64,000 nt of DNA from Tenrec ecaudatus. Its lineage: Eukaryota; Chordata; Mammalia; Afrosoricida; Tenrecidae. The translations under genes and the position numbers were made by a program. Under the pieces are notes generated by a model, which did no database searches, was not told where the DNA came from, and saw nothing but the letters and a program-made list of their open reading frames with translations. The stretch spans positions 12,731,497-12,795,496 of the forward strand of contig NC_134542.1 in NCBI RefSeq assembly GCF_050624435.1, written 5' to 3'. This document shows positions 1 through 10,560 of the stretch, piece after piece (the first letter of the stretch is position 1; the number at the start of each line of letters is the position of its first letter).

Positions 1-494
1 ATATTCTCTTGCTTGGTTCATACGACTAAAGGAAAGTTTGGGATTTGTTTTTAGGTGTTGGCAGTATTAATAAGACATCCAAGCTAAAAACACCCGTAGT
101 TATTTTGGTAGCAAGGCAATAACAAGCAAGTATTCAAATACGACACAAAGAAGTTCTGAACTTGCACTCTCATCGTTGTGCACGTGGTAGCTCAAGGATG
201 CAGCGAGAAAGAAAAATGATGGAATCTCCTGTTCAAAGAGCATACTGTGTGATCAGTTCAATCTTGTGATCTGTACAATTGTGTTCAAAGGGAGTTTCTT
301 GTTAGACACCATTTGTAATTTCATAGTAATTTTATCTTTGAATGGCTGATTTGTAAAGTTTTCTGGGGCAATGGAGCACTTCACTTAATGGAGGGCTCAG
401 AGAGATGACTCGTGCAGGGTGGTGGTTTCCATCGCCTCTCCTGGTTGGCACTTAATGCACACCTCCTGAAACCGCACCAGCGAAGTCGTTGAGT
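1..494. other. Intronic DNA, nothing recognised
   Basis: I see no coding exon, RNA gene or clear repeat here. By position it belongs to the intron downstream of the NYAP2 exon at 14229-15326. Confidence 0.5.
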
Positions 495-495
495 G

Positions 496-700
496 CTGGA
501 TGGTATAAGGTTGAGTGCTCAACTGGCAACTGAAAAGTGGATGCTTAGAGTCCACCTTGAGATGCTTTTTAAGAGAGGCCTACTGAATATTCACATTTAT
601 TCAAAGTCCCATTTAATTAAGATCTACTCTGACGCAAATATAGCCGCACAAATTGAGATCTACTTGATCGCAACTGGTTATATTTTGGTTGGCTTCTTCA
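496..700 (+). repeat. AfroSINE copy, diverged
   Basis: The head reads like the tRNA-derived part (GTGCTCAACTGGCAACTGAA near 513-532, then a GAGTCCACC box B-like stretch). The tail CTACTCTGACGC near 625 and GATCGCAACTGG near 667 match the usual SINE end, followed by a TTTTGGTTGG run. It is old and lightly truncated at the 5' end. Confidence 0.7.
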
Positions 701-1240
701 AAAACAGAAAAATAAAAGTTTTTCCTTTATTCCACGTTCTCAAACTTTTACAGTGTCTTGTTTTATTTTATTATGATTTTCTATATAATCCCATGCTCCC
801 TCAGACATGAAGACACTTGCAAGATGAGTGAAGACCTAACCAAAACTGGGATCCTATTCATAACTTAACTCATAAGAAATGACTATGCATGCCTGATTGT
901 GAATTTACCTACACCTGTACCAAATGTCCCAGTACGAGCAAAGGCAACAGGGAATATTTGTTGGTGGGGGTCACAGAAGCTGTGAACTGAAAACCATCCA
1001 GTGGAGGTGATGAGAGCCATGATCCTGCATGACCAACTATCTAAGCACTTTATTACACGCTCTATAGCCCCCATGAGATTTCACTTACAAAACAACCATG
1101 CAAAGATAAAACTATTTTGAAACTAAATTGATAGAAACTAAATTGACTAATAATAAAGTTCCTTATAGCACAATCACATAGACCACATGATCGTACTAAT
1201 AACACACCCATGAAGATTGTCCTAATTAGAGCTACATAAT
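701..1240. other. Intronic DNA, unclassified
   Basis: No exon or confident repeat. Short open frames on the minus strand (883-1292) have no codon pattern or homology I recognise. Confidence 0.4.
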
Positions 1241-1254
1241 TGAGTATACCAATT

Positions 1255-1353
1255 GTAAGGATGGCACCGGACCAGGTAGTGCTTTGATCCATTGTTTATA
1301 GGGGGCCACTATGAGTCAGAACAGACCTGAGGGCGCCTAATAACAGCAACTGC
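1255..1353 (+). repeat. RTE/SINE 3' tail fragment
   Basis: The block GGATGGCACCGGACCAGG, then ACTATGAGTCAGAAC and GCGCCTAATAACAGCAAC, matches the 3' tail shared by afrotherian RTE LINEs and one SINE type, which typically ends GGCACCTAACAACAAC. Only the tail is present. Confidence 0.65.
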
Positions 1354-1445
1354 AACTGAGTGTCCTTAATTAGGTGAGGAAGAAGGTGATAAGAGTATGT
1401 AGCATTTTGCATAAATGGAGAAGCAGAAATAACAATGGCATCCAG

Positions 1446-1560
1446 GTATATATATATATATACAGACGCTCATCTTAACAGAAATGGAAAGGTGGATGAG
1501 AATTAGAGCTATATACATATAGCTGTGTGTGTGTGAGAGAGAGAGAGATAAAGAGAGAGT
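1446..1560. repeat. Low-complexity (TA)n and (TG)n/(GA)n
   Basis: A short TA run lies at about 1446-1462. A compound GT then GA run lies at about 1524-1558. These are simple sequence repeats with no sign of function. Confidence 0.85.
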
Positions 1561-1849
1561 TTGTCACAAGATATTCCTATATATGTACTTACATGAATAT
1601 CCATAAATATATTAAAGCAAACCAGCTGAAAAGTTATAAAACTCCCTAGCCATAACGAAACACTTTGATAGCATGAGTCACTGGATCTAGGGAATCAAGG
1701 CCAGAGTTTGGGCATGTTAACAAGATCAATTGACATAACACAGTGCACTAAGATGATGCTCTACATCCTATTTTGATGAGCAGCCACTTTGGTGCTTATA
1801 GGTGTAAGTAGACATAGAGGGTGCAGGGTCTCTCTCCATGGTTAGTTAA

Positions 1850-2200
1850 GAAAAATAAGGAATATCATGAGGAAACTACTAGTCCAAAGGACACATGCAC
1901 CACATGACCGCCCGCCTCCGCCGCCCTGAGGCCAGAAGAACTAGATGGTTCCTGGTGACCACTGCTGATCTGCTCCCAAAGGGACCATGATCAGAGCTCC
2001 TGGCTAAAGAAGGAGAAAACGGGAAGGGGCGGGGGGCTTCAAACCCATAAAAATGCTCAGATTTAGTGATGTGAAAGGGACTAATATAATCCCTGAGGTT
2101 ATTATTTCTAGAAACCCTTCGAGCTTGGAACCAAGCTCATTCCCTTGGTCCAACTCTTAGCCAAAGGAGAGACAGGTCTATATGAAGAACAATAGCAATA
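1850..2200 (+). repeat. Afrotherian LINE (probably L1) 3' region
   Basis: CCAGAAGAACTAGATGGT at about 1933, the CTGCTGATCTGCTCCC stretch, CATAAAAATGCTCAGA and GGAACCAAGCTCATTCCC follow, in order, a common afrotherian LINE 3' region that usually ends in a poly(A)-type tail. Class is assigned by that memory, so L1 is likely but not certain. Confidence 0.5.
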
Positions 2201-2216
2201 GGGAGCTACACACGTA

Positions 2217-2410
2217 TTAGCGCCAAGCCCTTGAGTGGACTGACTCACGACAATCACGCAGCGCAGGGTAGACCTGTCCAGGGGCTTCTCTGAGCCGTCA
2301 TCTGTACGAAGCAGACTGCGGAGTCTATCCCTGTTGAGTAGCTGGTAGGCTCATGCAGGTAGCCTTCTTTTCAACAACCAGGGCGTCACCAAGGTGCCAC
2401 CAGGGCGCCT
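2217..2410 (-). repeat. AfroSINE copy, near full length
   Basis: Read on the minus strand it begins with the tRNA-like head: on the plus strand the element ends GTGCCACCAGGGCGCC at about 2394-2409, the complement of the GGAGCCCTGGTGGCAC start. The plus-strand beginning GAGTGGACTGACTCACGACA corresponds to the SINE tail. Confidence 0.8.
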
Positions 2411-3036
2411 GCAGTTCAGATAAAAGAGTTTGGGGGCGACCTCCCACTGAGTCCGGCAGGGTTCAAGTGAGATGGGGACTCCGAGGACTACCTGGAGGTA
2501 ATGTTTTAGTTCAGCAGATTTGCAATTTCCCTTAGATCATTTTAACATGAATAGAAAGCTTGCATAAAGTTTTGCATATTTTTCTTGTCATTAGAAAATG
2601 GTCAGTGGCCAGTAAGTCAAGTTAAAGAGGTTAGTTTATGGCTAGAAAGGTATTTGATATCCCGAATGCCTAAGTAATAACTTAATTCAGGCAATATGAT
2701 AGTAAGATCATTTACTGACTACTTCAACCTACTTATTCTTCTGAGGGTTACTAATATATAAATCTTTTCCCAGCCTTATAGTTCATGGAAATCTGGATTT
2801 TGTATTTCTGTCACGGAGAGGAAAACCACATTAGAAGTACTCATAAATGTGATTGTCAGAGGATGTTATGGTGTTGCGTTCAGTGTTCCTGAGTTTGTTT
2901 CCTCTCACAGCAACGCTAGGTATAACAGAACAAAACCTGCTAGGGACTGCAACATTTCAAAATATCGCTGTGTTTGAATTCATTTTTGCCGTCACTGGGT
3001 CAATTTATGTCACTTAAAACCATCCTCTCTTTCACC
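2411..3036. other. Intronic DNA, nothing recognised
   Basis: AT-rich sequence without an exon, RNA gene or repeat that I can name. Confidence 0.45.
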
Positions 3037-3350
3037 GATCATGTGTATTTCCAAGTCTGATGTCCTTCTCCAGGGACTGGTCCCTCCTGAATACACATCC
3101 AAAGCAGATGACATAAATGTTCACCAGCCTCACTGCTAAGGGGAATTCTGGCTACACTGCTTACAAAGCCAATTCCAGTGTTCCTTCAGTCATCCTTGGT
3201 ATTTTCAACATTCCTTGCCAGTACCATAATTCAAACAAATTAATTCTTCTTTAGTTATAGTTACTAATGTGTAGCTTTCCTTAATTTGTTTTTGCAAGTT
3301 CAATGCTCAGGATATAATTGAAAATCCCATGGCTTGAGCCAGGACACTGC
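3037..3350 (-). repeat. BovB/RTE-clade LINE 3' region
   Basis: Plus-strand landmarks are GATGTCCTTCTCCAGGGACT (3059), CAACATTCCTTGCCAGTACC (3208) and CCATGGCTTGAGCCAGG (3327). They follow the antisense of the afrotherian RTE terminal region in order. It is heavily decayed and has no open frame. Confidence 0.75.
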
Positions 3351-3390
3351 AGTTCTCAAAGGGAAACATTTTCTTTTCAATACTCTAGGG

Positions 3391-3615
3391 CAGGCGTCCT
3401 CAAACTATGGCCCACGGGTCACATGAGGCCCACTGAGGACATTTATCCTGCCCGCCAGGTGTTTTTGCCCCATTTGTTTTTTTTACCTCAAAATAAGATA
3501 TGTGCAGTGTGCATAGGAATTTCTTCATAGTCCTTTTTTAAACTATAGTCCGGCCTTCCAACGGGTCTGAGGGACAGTGAACTGGCCCCATGTTTAAAAA
3601 GTTTGAGGACTCCTT
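3391..3615 (+). mobile_element. Non-autonomous hAT transposon (225 bp)
   Basis: Ends are inverted: CAGGCGTCCTCAAACT at the left, AGTTTGAGGACTCCTT at the right. Flanking 8-bp repeats are CTCTAGGG (3383-3390) and TTCTAGGG (3616-3623), seven of eight identical, as expected for hAT. It has no transposase frame, so it must have been mobilised in trans. It is distinct in sequence from the SPIN-like copies. Confidence 0.85.
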
Positions 3616-3623
3616 TTCTAGGG

Positions 3624-5315
3624 AATTCGTGCCCAGCAGATCGAGCCAATGCAATATGTTACTTGATTTTGGGTGGGTCTAGGGTTGAGTTACACAGAGA
3701 TACTTTCAACACTACATTCTAGAACTTTCTAGCTCCCCATTCCCCAATTTTGCCTTAACATATCAGTGTCATCTATAACAGAGCAATGATTTTATTTTTG
3801 CTTTTAATTTAAATGTTATTTCTTTGAATTCAGCTGAACTTGATCAGAATAAAATGGAGGAAAACATGTTCCCTTCACCAGCAGTTGTCAAGAAAATAAT
3901 AGAGACTTACGGATTTGGAAATGTTATTTTAAAACCAGCTGTTCTGGGTCAATCTGGCCAGCTAGATGGCCAGATCAAAAACACTCCTTCGAAATCCATG
4001 CTACTCTCCCTCCTCCCTTTGCCTGCTTAAATTATCCTCTTTTCATTTACTAATAGCAATAGCCTAGATTCTCCAGTTGATTGGTTATTCTACTAAGAGT
4101 GGAACATTTAATTAACCTAGCTCTCATCAGCTCACAACAAGAATGAATTTGCTTCAACTGAGAAACCCCCTGCACGATTCCATTTACCTTATTAAATTTG
4201 CAATTGCCATCCATTTACGGAACTCTGAAAAAAGACAAAAATCCTAAGTTTTTGAAAATTAAGAAAACCGTCTCACATATTTTATAACTGAAGCCCATTT
4301 GGGGCTGGAAATGCGCACATTCAAGACAAGCAGCCCTTCGTAACAGCTCCCTAGAGTTACACTGTGCTTTTCTTCCGACGAGGAAAGTGGCCCCATTGAA
4401 TGTGTTCTCATTCTCCTTACTACTTGAGTTCAATCACGCTTACTATACTAAGCACATTGGAAGTCCTGCTCTGAATCATTTGTGTCTAAGCTTTTCATTA
4501 AAAAGTGCATCTGTCCATCTTTAAGCTTTGAAAAGGGATCATGCTTTGCAGCCCATTCATTTGTTCAGAAACTGATGATGATTTAACAACTACAAAATGC
4601 TCCATCTCTAAGCATCTCATGGCATTCTCCTTACGTATTGTCCCTAATACATAGTGAACACACTCAATGTTATTGGACGTATTTAATAATGTTGAATATA
4701 GTGAGTAATAAATACTGAATCAATATTGGCATTGTTTAAACCATGATACTTAATATCAGAAGCAATTATAATTGCCTGTGGAATTTCAGAAGTTCTGAGT
4801 GCTGGGGTTTTAGAAGCTCTAGGTGCTGGGGTTTATTTTTGCTGTTCATTGAGTGGGAAAATAGTTTTCACATGACTTTTGTTTCCTCAAGTTCCATGGC
4901 GCTCTGAAGTTTCCAGCATATCTCTTCAGTCTCTGCAAACTCAATACACATTTATCATCAATCAGCTCTGGGGAAGATTGCACGGGACTTGTCCACAGAG
5001 GAAATCATCTGGTGAACAGAGTGTGGCCCTTGTCCTCAGAGAAGAATCAGGCAGAAAATTGCTTTAGAGTAAGACAGAAGAAGGTGCATACCATGACAGA
5101 AGTACAGTACGCTGTCCACATCTGGAGGACAGACATTATTTGTAGACAAGGGTGTAAGGTAAACCCTGCTAGGCAGCTGGAACACTCTGGGACAGGAGGA
5201 TCAAACTGACCTTGCTTTGTGGAGTGTCTGGGAAAGCCCTCCAGCAAAAGAGATCAGCATTTGACTGATAACTTCAGGGGCAAGAAGAAACCAAAAGCTA
5301 ATGACAGCTCATGGA
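3624..5315. other. Intronic DNA without recognised features
   Basis: About 1.7 kb with no exon, RNA gene or repeat I can name. Short frames (3824-4030, 4215-4433, 4879-5247) overlap on both strands and show no domain or codon bias. Confidence 0.45.
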
Positions 5316-5317
5316 TT

Positions 5318-5495
5318 CAGAATCCTGAGAGCCTGCAAGGCTCTGTATGGTTTTCAAGTCTGTAAGTTTTTATAGAAGCAGACTTCCTGGTTTTTCTCAA
5401 AAATGGCCACTGATAGATTTGCATCACTGACCTTTCCATGAGAAGCCTAATGTTTAACACACTGCACCACGAGTTCTCCTTGGGGAAAGAAGAGT
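5318..5495 (-). repeat. AfroSINE copy, diverged
   Basis: On the plus strand GTTTTCAAGTCTGTAAG, then ATAGAAGCAGACTTCC, CACTGACCTTTCCATGAG and ACACACTGCACCACGAG follow the antisense SINE order. The tail part is missing. Confidence 0.7.
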
Positions 5496-5510
5496 GCCCT
5501 TGATCTAGGG

Positions 5511-5757
5511 CAGGGATGTCCAACTGGCAGCCTGGGCAAGTTTTGCATAAAAATAATAATTTTAGTTTTATAAACACATGACATAAAATAAATGTTTAAA
5601 TAAAAGCAATTATATAATGTTTTAATTATCCTATCCATATTCTGGAATCCTCACTTCAAAATATAAATTTAAGAAAATTTGTAAGTGTGATGTGGCCTAC
5701 GTGAATCTTGCTTGTTGCACCAAATGGCCCGTGTTTTAATTGAGTTTGATGCCCCTG
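5511..5757 (+). mobile_element. Non-autonomous hAT transposon (247 bp)
   Basis: Left end CAGGGATGTCCAACT and right end GAGTTTGATGCCCCTG are imperfect inverted repeats. Target duplications are ATCTAGGG (5503-5510) and CTCTAGGG (5758-5765), seven of eight identical. The interior is AT-rich and non-coding. It belongs to a family different from the elements at 3391 and 36647. Confidence 0.85.
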
Positions 5758-5834
5758 CTCTAGGGGATGGTGAGGTTATCCAACAATCCTTAACAATCTC
5801 AAACAGTAGAATGGAAGGAACTCAGTTCTAGCAT

Positions 5835-5935
5835 GTATTCGTTTCAAAAATGAGAAAAGTAAGGCTCTAGGGGTGAACTAGTTTGCCCAAGGTTCAAAGA
5901 TTTTTAATGTCTGAGCCAAGATGGAAACCATCTTT
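5835..5935 (+). repeat. MIR SINE core fragment
   Basis: AAAAATGAGAAAAGTAAGGC, then GTTTGCCCAAGGTTCAAAG, matches the deeply conserved MIR core (usually GAGGAAACTGAGGC and CTTGCCCAAGGTCAC). It is an old mammal-wide element. Confidence 0.6.
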
Positions 5936-5984
5936 CCTTCTAGATCATAAATATGGTCTTCAACAATGGGTTTCCAACGCACAT

Positions 5985-6320
5985 CTGTCAGTTTGTCACA
6001 CAGTGGTGGCGGGTGTGCTGCTGGGATTTTGAAAGCAATGCCATTGGTCTTTCACTTACTGCTGCAGCAGGCTCACCTTTGGTGATCAGATTTCAGCAGA
6101 GCTTCTAGACTGAGAACAGACTATGAAGAGAGAACAGGTTGTCCCCTTATAAGGAATTAGCTATTGAAAATGGTGGGAATAGCAGCACAACAATGTCTGA
6201 GGCCAAACACTGGCTGCAAAGATGGGCTTGGACCTAACAATAATCATGAGGATGGTGTAGGATCAGGTTGTGTTGTGCATCAGGTCCCTGTGACCCAGCA
6301 ACATCCCCCCACCCCCCAAC
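5985..6320 (+). mobile_element. RTE-derived element, 5' end fused to 3' tail
   Basis: CATCTGTCAGTTTGTCACAC at 5981 and the following 200 bases match the 5' end of the afrotherian RTE LINE, including GCAGCACAACAATGTCTGAG. Near 6248 the sequence passes to the RTE tail (GAGGATGGTGTAGGATCAGG, TTGTGTTGTGCATCAGG). The endonuclease and reverse transcriptase frames are absent. The same layout recurs at 30440 and 35590. Confidence 0.6.
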
Positions 6321-6497
6321 ACCAAAATCAACACTGGTCACAGTCAGTTAGAATACAGGACATGCAATGCTGGAGAGGCTAGTTGATTAAAACACCTTAC
6401 TTCTACTTAATACTTCACTATGTGGCCGTGTCAACATTAGAAACTCCCATACTATTCATTCAAGTAAAAATATAACTATCTTGTTGGAGGAGATTCC

Positions 6498-6627
6498 ACA
6501 GGAAGGAGTGATATCAATTCTGTATATTTCATATAGATGTATACATATCACATATATTGTATATATCATATATAGTATATATGAAATATATATTTGTATA
6601 TACAGAACTAATTTCACTGCTTCCTGT
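6498..6627. repeat. Imperfect inverted repeat with AT-rich loop
   Basis: The left arm 6498-6530 (ACAGGAAGGAGTGATATC...) pairs with the right arm 6595-6627 (...ACTGCTTCCTGT); about 27 of 33 positions match. The 64-nt loop is nearly pure A/T with smaller palindromes. Confidence 0.75.
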
Positions 6628-6630
6628 TGA

Positions 6631-6766
6631 AAATTATATATATATATATATAAATTATATATCATATATTTAAATATATCATTTATATATATAAATACAT
6701 ATACAATTATATGTATAATATGTATAATATTATATGTATAATATTATATATACACACACACAATTG
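6631..6766. repeat. AT-rich low-complexity tract
   Basis: Runs of TATATA and repeated units such as TGTATAATAT (near 6712-6752) end in ACACACACA at about 6753. It is simple sequence, likely unstable in length. Confidence 0.85.
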
Positions 6767-6829
6767 AGGGGATATTTGTTTTTAAAAATAGGCTGGTGTA
6801 ACTTTATTTCTGAGTTGAAAATGTTTCTG

Positions 6830-7260
6830 CATTTTATATATCTAAAGCAATGAGGGCTCTTCTTAATGGAGAGACATGCTGATTAAGTTGCTGACAGGAA
6901 ATTGCACTTAATAGATTCAGCAGCCAGAGAACATAAACACAAGGGATAAACACGTCTGCCTGCATCAATCAGAGACAGCTGCCGCCTACCCCCAGAAAGG
7001 TGAGCAATTATTTATGAAATTATGAATTCTTCACTGATTCTATATTGCAATCTTAGGGAAAACTCAATGGGAAACAGACAGCGGCACCCTCCCAATTAAC
7101 CAAGGAGCCATTAGCATTCTCCACATCCAAAGATTTCATACTCTATTTAACCCCATCATCCTGAAAGAAAATTTCTTTAGCTGTTTTAAATAATTATAAT
7201 CACTTAAAAGGGCACCCTGTCTTTCAAGAATTTAAACTTCATACTGCATATACACTTCCC
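6830..7260. other. Repeat-free stretch, candidate conserved element
   Basis: No repeat is visible and the sequence has normal complexity, with several homeodomain-type cores (CTGATTAAG near 6879, CAATTATTTATGAAATTATG near 7006). Conservation is not shown here; this is a guess from texture and from its place in a large intron of a neuronal gene. Confidence 0.25.
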
Positions 7261-7298
7261 TTTCAAGGTAAATGTCTGATTCTATCCATTACACCAGC

Positions 7299-7495
7299 CC
7301 CCCAAAAAACCAATCTCACTGCCACCATGTCAATACTGATGACTAGTGAACCTATAGGACAGAGTGTAATTGCTCCTGTGGGTTTCTGAGATTCTGAAAA
7401 ATTTTACAGGAGCAGGCAGCCTCAATTTTCTCAAGCTGGTGAGTTCACACCTTGTGGAATGGATAGCCTAGAACCACTTCAGCTCCTGGGTGTGA
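7299..7495 (-). repeat. AfroSINE copy
   Basis: Plus-strand order CTCACTGCCACCATGTCAAT (7316), ACCTATAGGACAGAGTG (7350), GCTCCTGTGGGTTTCTGAGA (7372), then TCTCAAGCTGGTGAGTTC. This is the antisense SINE; the tRNA head is decayed. Confidence 0.8.
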
Positions 7496-7775
7496 TATGA
7501 ATCTCAAGAGAAAAGAAGCGATGCTAATAAGCGTTCTGCATGGGGCCCTTTTGCTTGCATTCGACTAGAGTCTATTTACTACATTTGTGACACTAGGGAC
7601 CACGTTGCCTTGGCGCATTGGCTATAGTTTTTGATCAATTGACTTTGCTGTCCCCATCTGGGAGATCCACAGCACACCAAGCTACTCCATGGTCTTGACG
7701 ACGATGTGAGCAGGCAAGGAAAACCAAACCCAAAAAAGCTGACACCCCAACGTTAGAATAATCTAAACCAAGACC
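7496..7775. other. Intronic DNA, possible decayed SINE
   Basis: A weak resemblance to a plus-strand SINE head around 7595-7680 is too degraded to assign. Otherwise nothing is seen. Confidence 0.3.
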
Positions 7776-7915
7776 ACTAAAGCCACTGCCACGGAGCTGA
7801 TTCTCACAGCTAGCAACCTTATGCATGATTTCTGAGACAGTAAATCTTTACAAGTGCAGAGAGTATCATCTTTCTCCTGCAGAATACTGGGTCAGTGGCT
7901 AATGGCAGTTGGTAG
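7776..7915 (-). repeat. AfroSINE copy, truncated
   Basis: CCACTGCCACGGAGCTGATT, TTTCTGAGACAGTAAATC and TCATCTTTCTCCTGCAG appear in antisense SINE order on the plus strand. The tRNA-like head is lost. Confidence 0.75.
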
Positions 7916-8111
7916 TTATGCATCTTGGTGAAAATGTATCTATGCATGTGGTGGAGCATACAGGGGGCAAAGTTAGGAAAATGTTTCAGATATAACCTTG
8001 AGGAAACCAGTGGCTGGGCCGAGGATTTCAGAACCATGGTCACAGGAAAGATCAAGGTCATTTAGCATAAGATAATCCACAAAGACAGTATTCTGCATTT
8101 TACTGTGGCAA

Positions 8112-8330
8112 ATAGCTATGGGGTCTTAAAGGCTTGTGAGTGGCCATGTAAAATGCCAATACTGGACTCTCCCTGGAGGACAAAGTACAACTGAAGACAA
8201 TCAAAGACCAAAGGCATTATTAATCCAGTGAAATGATGGACCAGATGAACATCAATTGCTATGATCCTGAGACGAGGCGTAAGAAACCGGCATGTGTACA
8301 AGTTTACCCTTCAGCAATGCTCAGAGACAT
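8112..8330 (+). repeat. Afrotherian LINE (probably L1) 3' region
   Basis: CTATGGGGTCTTAAAGGCTT near 8115, then GAGTGGCCATGTAAAATGC. The same GGGGTCTTAAAGGCTTG phrase recurs at about 63857. The body has drifted from the other copies. Confidence 0.5.
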
Positions 8331-8339
8331 TGAGGTGAG

Positions 8340-9818
8340 TGGTCACAATACTGTGTCTCGCTCACACAGGTGAGTTCTTCTTTGGTAGTAGGCATCAATA
8401 TCACCCCAGTTTATTATTACTAGTCCATGAGCCAGACCAGCAGCCAGAGTTTCTCATGGAGAAATCTGTGGTCAGACCTAGCCATTTGTATTTCTACCAA
8501 CACGTGGGCTAGCATGATACAGGAGGCACTTGAACCACTAAGAGAAGTTTTCTATACCCACTGCCTTTTATGTTTTGAACTCTCTAAGAACCTTCTCTGA
8601 AGCTCCAAAGGTGCTGGAGTGGAACCATCTGGCCTTCTAGGTCTAAACTTGATTTCGCTTCCAGGCCGCTAGAGGAGGTTGGCGACAGCAGAAGCTAATG
8701 TGGTTCCACCTTGTGAAACTCCCAGTTGATGAAACAGCCTGAGCCAACGGCAGCAGGAGAAAAGACCTAGGAACCATTTATGTTTGTTTGATCTCACAGT
8801 GCTATGGAATCTCTTCTGACTTGGACAAAACAAGCAGGGCTTGAGACCTATCAAGCTATCCTGATACTATCCTCTGGGAGGTCTCCTGGGTGTGACTTAA
8901 AACCCGAATGCCTTGGAAGACGCCCAGAGTTCCAGCTTGTGCAGACTGAGGACCTGAAGCTAGTCAAGTGGATCCAAGCCATCAGGTATCCAGAAGTCCT
9001 GGCACCTTGGACACCGCTAGATGGCAGATTCACAGCTTCTCTATGACACACGAGAGCTGTAGAGGGTGTGCTCTTGTCTTTGGCTTCTCAAAGCCTCTTC
9101 TTGTCTCAGCCGCTCTTTGTCGGCACCTCCTTTCACAGGAAAGAAAAGGGAGAGAGAGAGAAAGTCCTTAACTATTTTGCTTGCGAAATTCCAATGAAAA
9201 GGGATATTTTAACGAATGTGAAACAAAGTATTAGAGTCTCCCAAAATAAACTAACATTCACCTGGGCGTTCCAGGCCAGCTTAATTTGAGGGAAGTCAAC
9301 ATTCCCAGGTCTCTCGGGTATGAATCTATTGACTCCATCCAGGATTTTGAAAGGGGGTTGCAATCGCCACTGAAAGTGAAGGTCACATGATGTATCTATT
9401 CTGCACACACAGTTAACTTAGTTGAGTAGCACCACATTCAAGTTTGGGGATCTGATTTCTTGGTCCACAACTGATGGATGGTGTGATACAAGAAAAGAAT
9501 GAAGGGAGATGGGAGGGATGGGGAGGAGAGCAGAGACAGATTTTTGGAATTACTGAAAGGGAAGGAGACAGCAGAAGAGGAACAGGAGCAGGATTTGCAT
9601 TAAATTTGGATGGCATAGCAATAGATGGCTAGTTAGTTCTGCATTTGGGCAACCAGGACATCCCAGAAAGCAGTAAGCTGTCACTGCTGACACGGCTCTT
9701 AGAAATGACCTGGAAGAAAGAGAGTCACCATGTGAGGGCGCCCCGGTGTGATCCCTTTATTGGATGGTCTGTGAATGATGCCTTTCACCTAATTCTCCAT
9801 GATGGAGATGGTCCTTGC
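8340..9818. other. Intronic DNA without recognised features
   Basis: No exon or repeat that I can name. A purine-rich patch at about 9486-9590 (GGAGGAGAGCAGAGACAG, GGAAGGAGACAGCAG) is the only compositional feature. Open frames at 8804-9046, 8968-9171 and 9645-9953 overlap other frames and show no domain. Confidence 0.45.
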
Positions 9819-9975
9819 TCTTCTGACTCACAGTGGCCCCATGGGTACAGAGGACCCTCCTCCTTATGTTCCCATGGCTGCAGCCTTTTGGAAGCAGCTC
9901 CCCAGGTGTTTCTGAATGGTTTCCAGCTGTCAAACTTTGGGTTAGGAGTCTAGCATTTAACCATTTCCTCCACAA
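9819..9975 (-). repeat. AfroSINE copy (CCATGGCTGCAGC subtype)
   Basis: TCTGACTCACAGTGGCCCC, CCCATGGCTGCAGCC, TTGGAAGCAGCTCCCC, then TTTGGGTTAGGAGTC follow the antisense SINE through to its head. Confidence 0.8.
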
Positions 9976-10050
9976 GATGGCTGGTGTATTAGAACTGCTG
10001 ACCTTATGCTGACCAGCCCAACATGTAACCCACTACCATAGCAGGGCTAC
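9976..10050 (-). repeat. Second AfroSINE head, adjoining
   Basis: ATGGCTGGTGTATTAGAACT, GCTGACCTTATGCTGACC, AACCCACTACCATAGCAGGG are the antisense head half of another SINE. It begins exactly where the previous copy ends, so one probably inserted into the other. Confidence 0.7.
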
Positions 10051-10216
10051 TTTTCAGTCTTTTTTTATCTTCTTATAATGTAAAATCTGAAACACATTAT
10101 GGAAGATTTTCTTCAAAAACGGCTTCTTTATCCTGGAGCTGTTCTTTTATCAACAATAAATACTATTTTAACTGTCCCTGTCCCTCACATGGCCCTCCCC
10201 AAAAGATTAAGTTAGG

Positions 10217-10220
10217 GGTA

Positions 10221-10253
<33 letters not shown>

Positions 10254-10268
10254 GTGTGTGCATGTGTG
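10217..10268. repeat. (TG)n microsatellite
   Basis: About 14 uninterrupted TG units at 10220-10246, followed by interrupted GTGTGTG and ATGTGTG units. Confidence 0.95.
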
Positions 10269-10385
10269 TTCAGGTTTCTTATTTTTTTGTAATTGTTTAT
10301 TTTGGGTTATTGTTTTTAAGTGATTTTAAATTAAGTAAATGAAAAAGCAAGTGGCACATCTATTTCTTGACTTTATCTCATCAGT

Positions 10386-10560
10386 CCCCTGTTGTTGTTA
10401 TGGGGTATCATTGAGGTGGCTCTCACTCAGAAGGACCCGAGTGTCAAAGAATGAAACCCTGCCCAGTCTTGCCCTCGCCTCAAAAGCCTTCTCTGTAGGA
10501 GTTCATTGTTGGAACAGCTGTGTCGGTTCATCTCTTCCTTTCTGGCACTAACCCTCCTCT
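10386..10560 (-). repeat. RTE LINE 3' tail
   Basis: CTGTTGTTGTTATGGGG, GAATGAAACCCTGCCCAG, TCTTGCCCTCGCC, then GTTCATTGTTGGAACAGC match the antisense of the RTE tail. Confidence 0.7.

Noticed and set aside
883..1292. Two overlapping short minus-strand frames as a small gene
   Set aside because: No splice sites, domain or similarity to any known protein; both end in ordinary intronic text.
10217..10268. CRISPR array or other spaced repeat array
   Set aside because: A plain dinucleotide microsatellite in a mammalian intron; no spaced direct repeats exist in the window.
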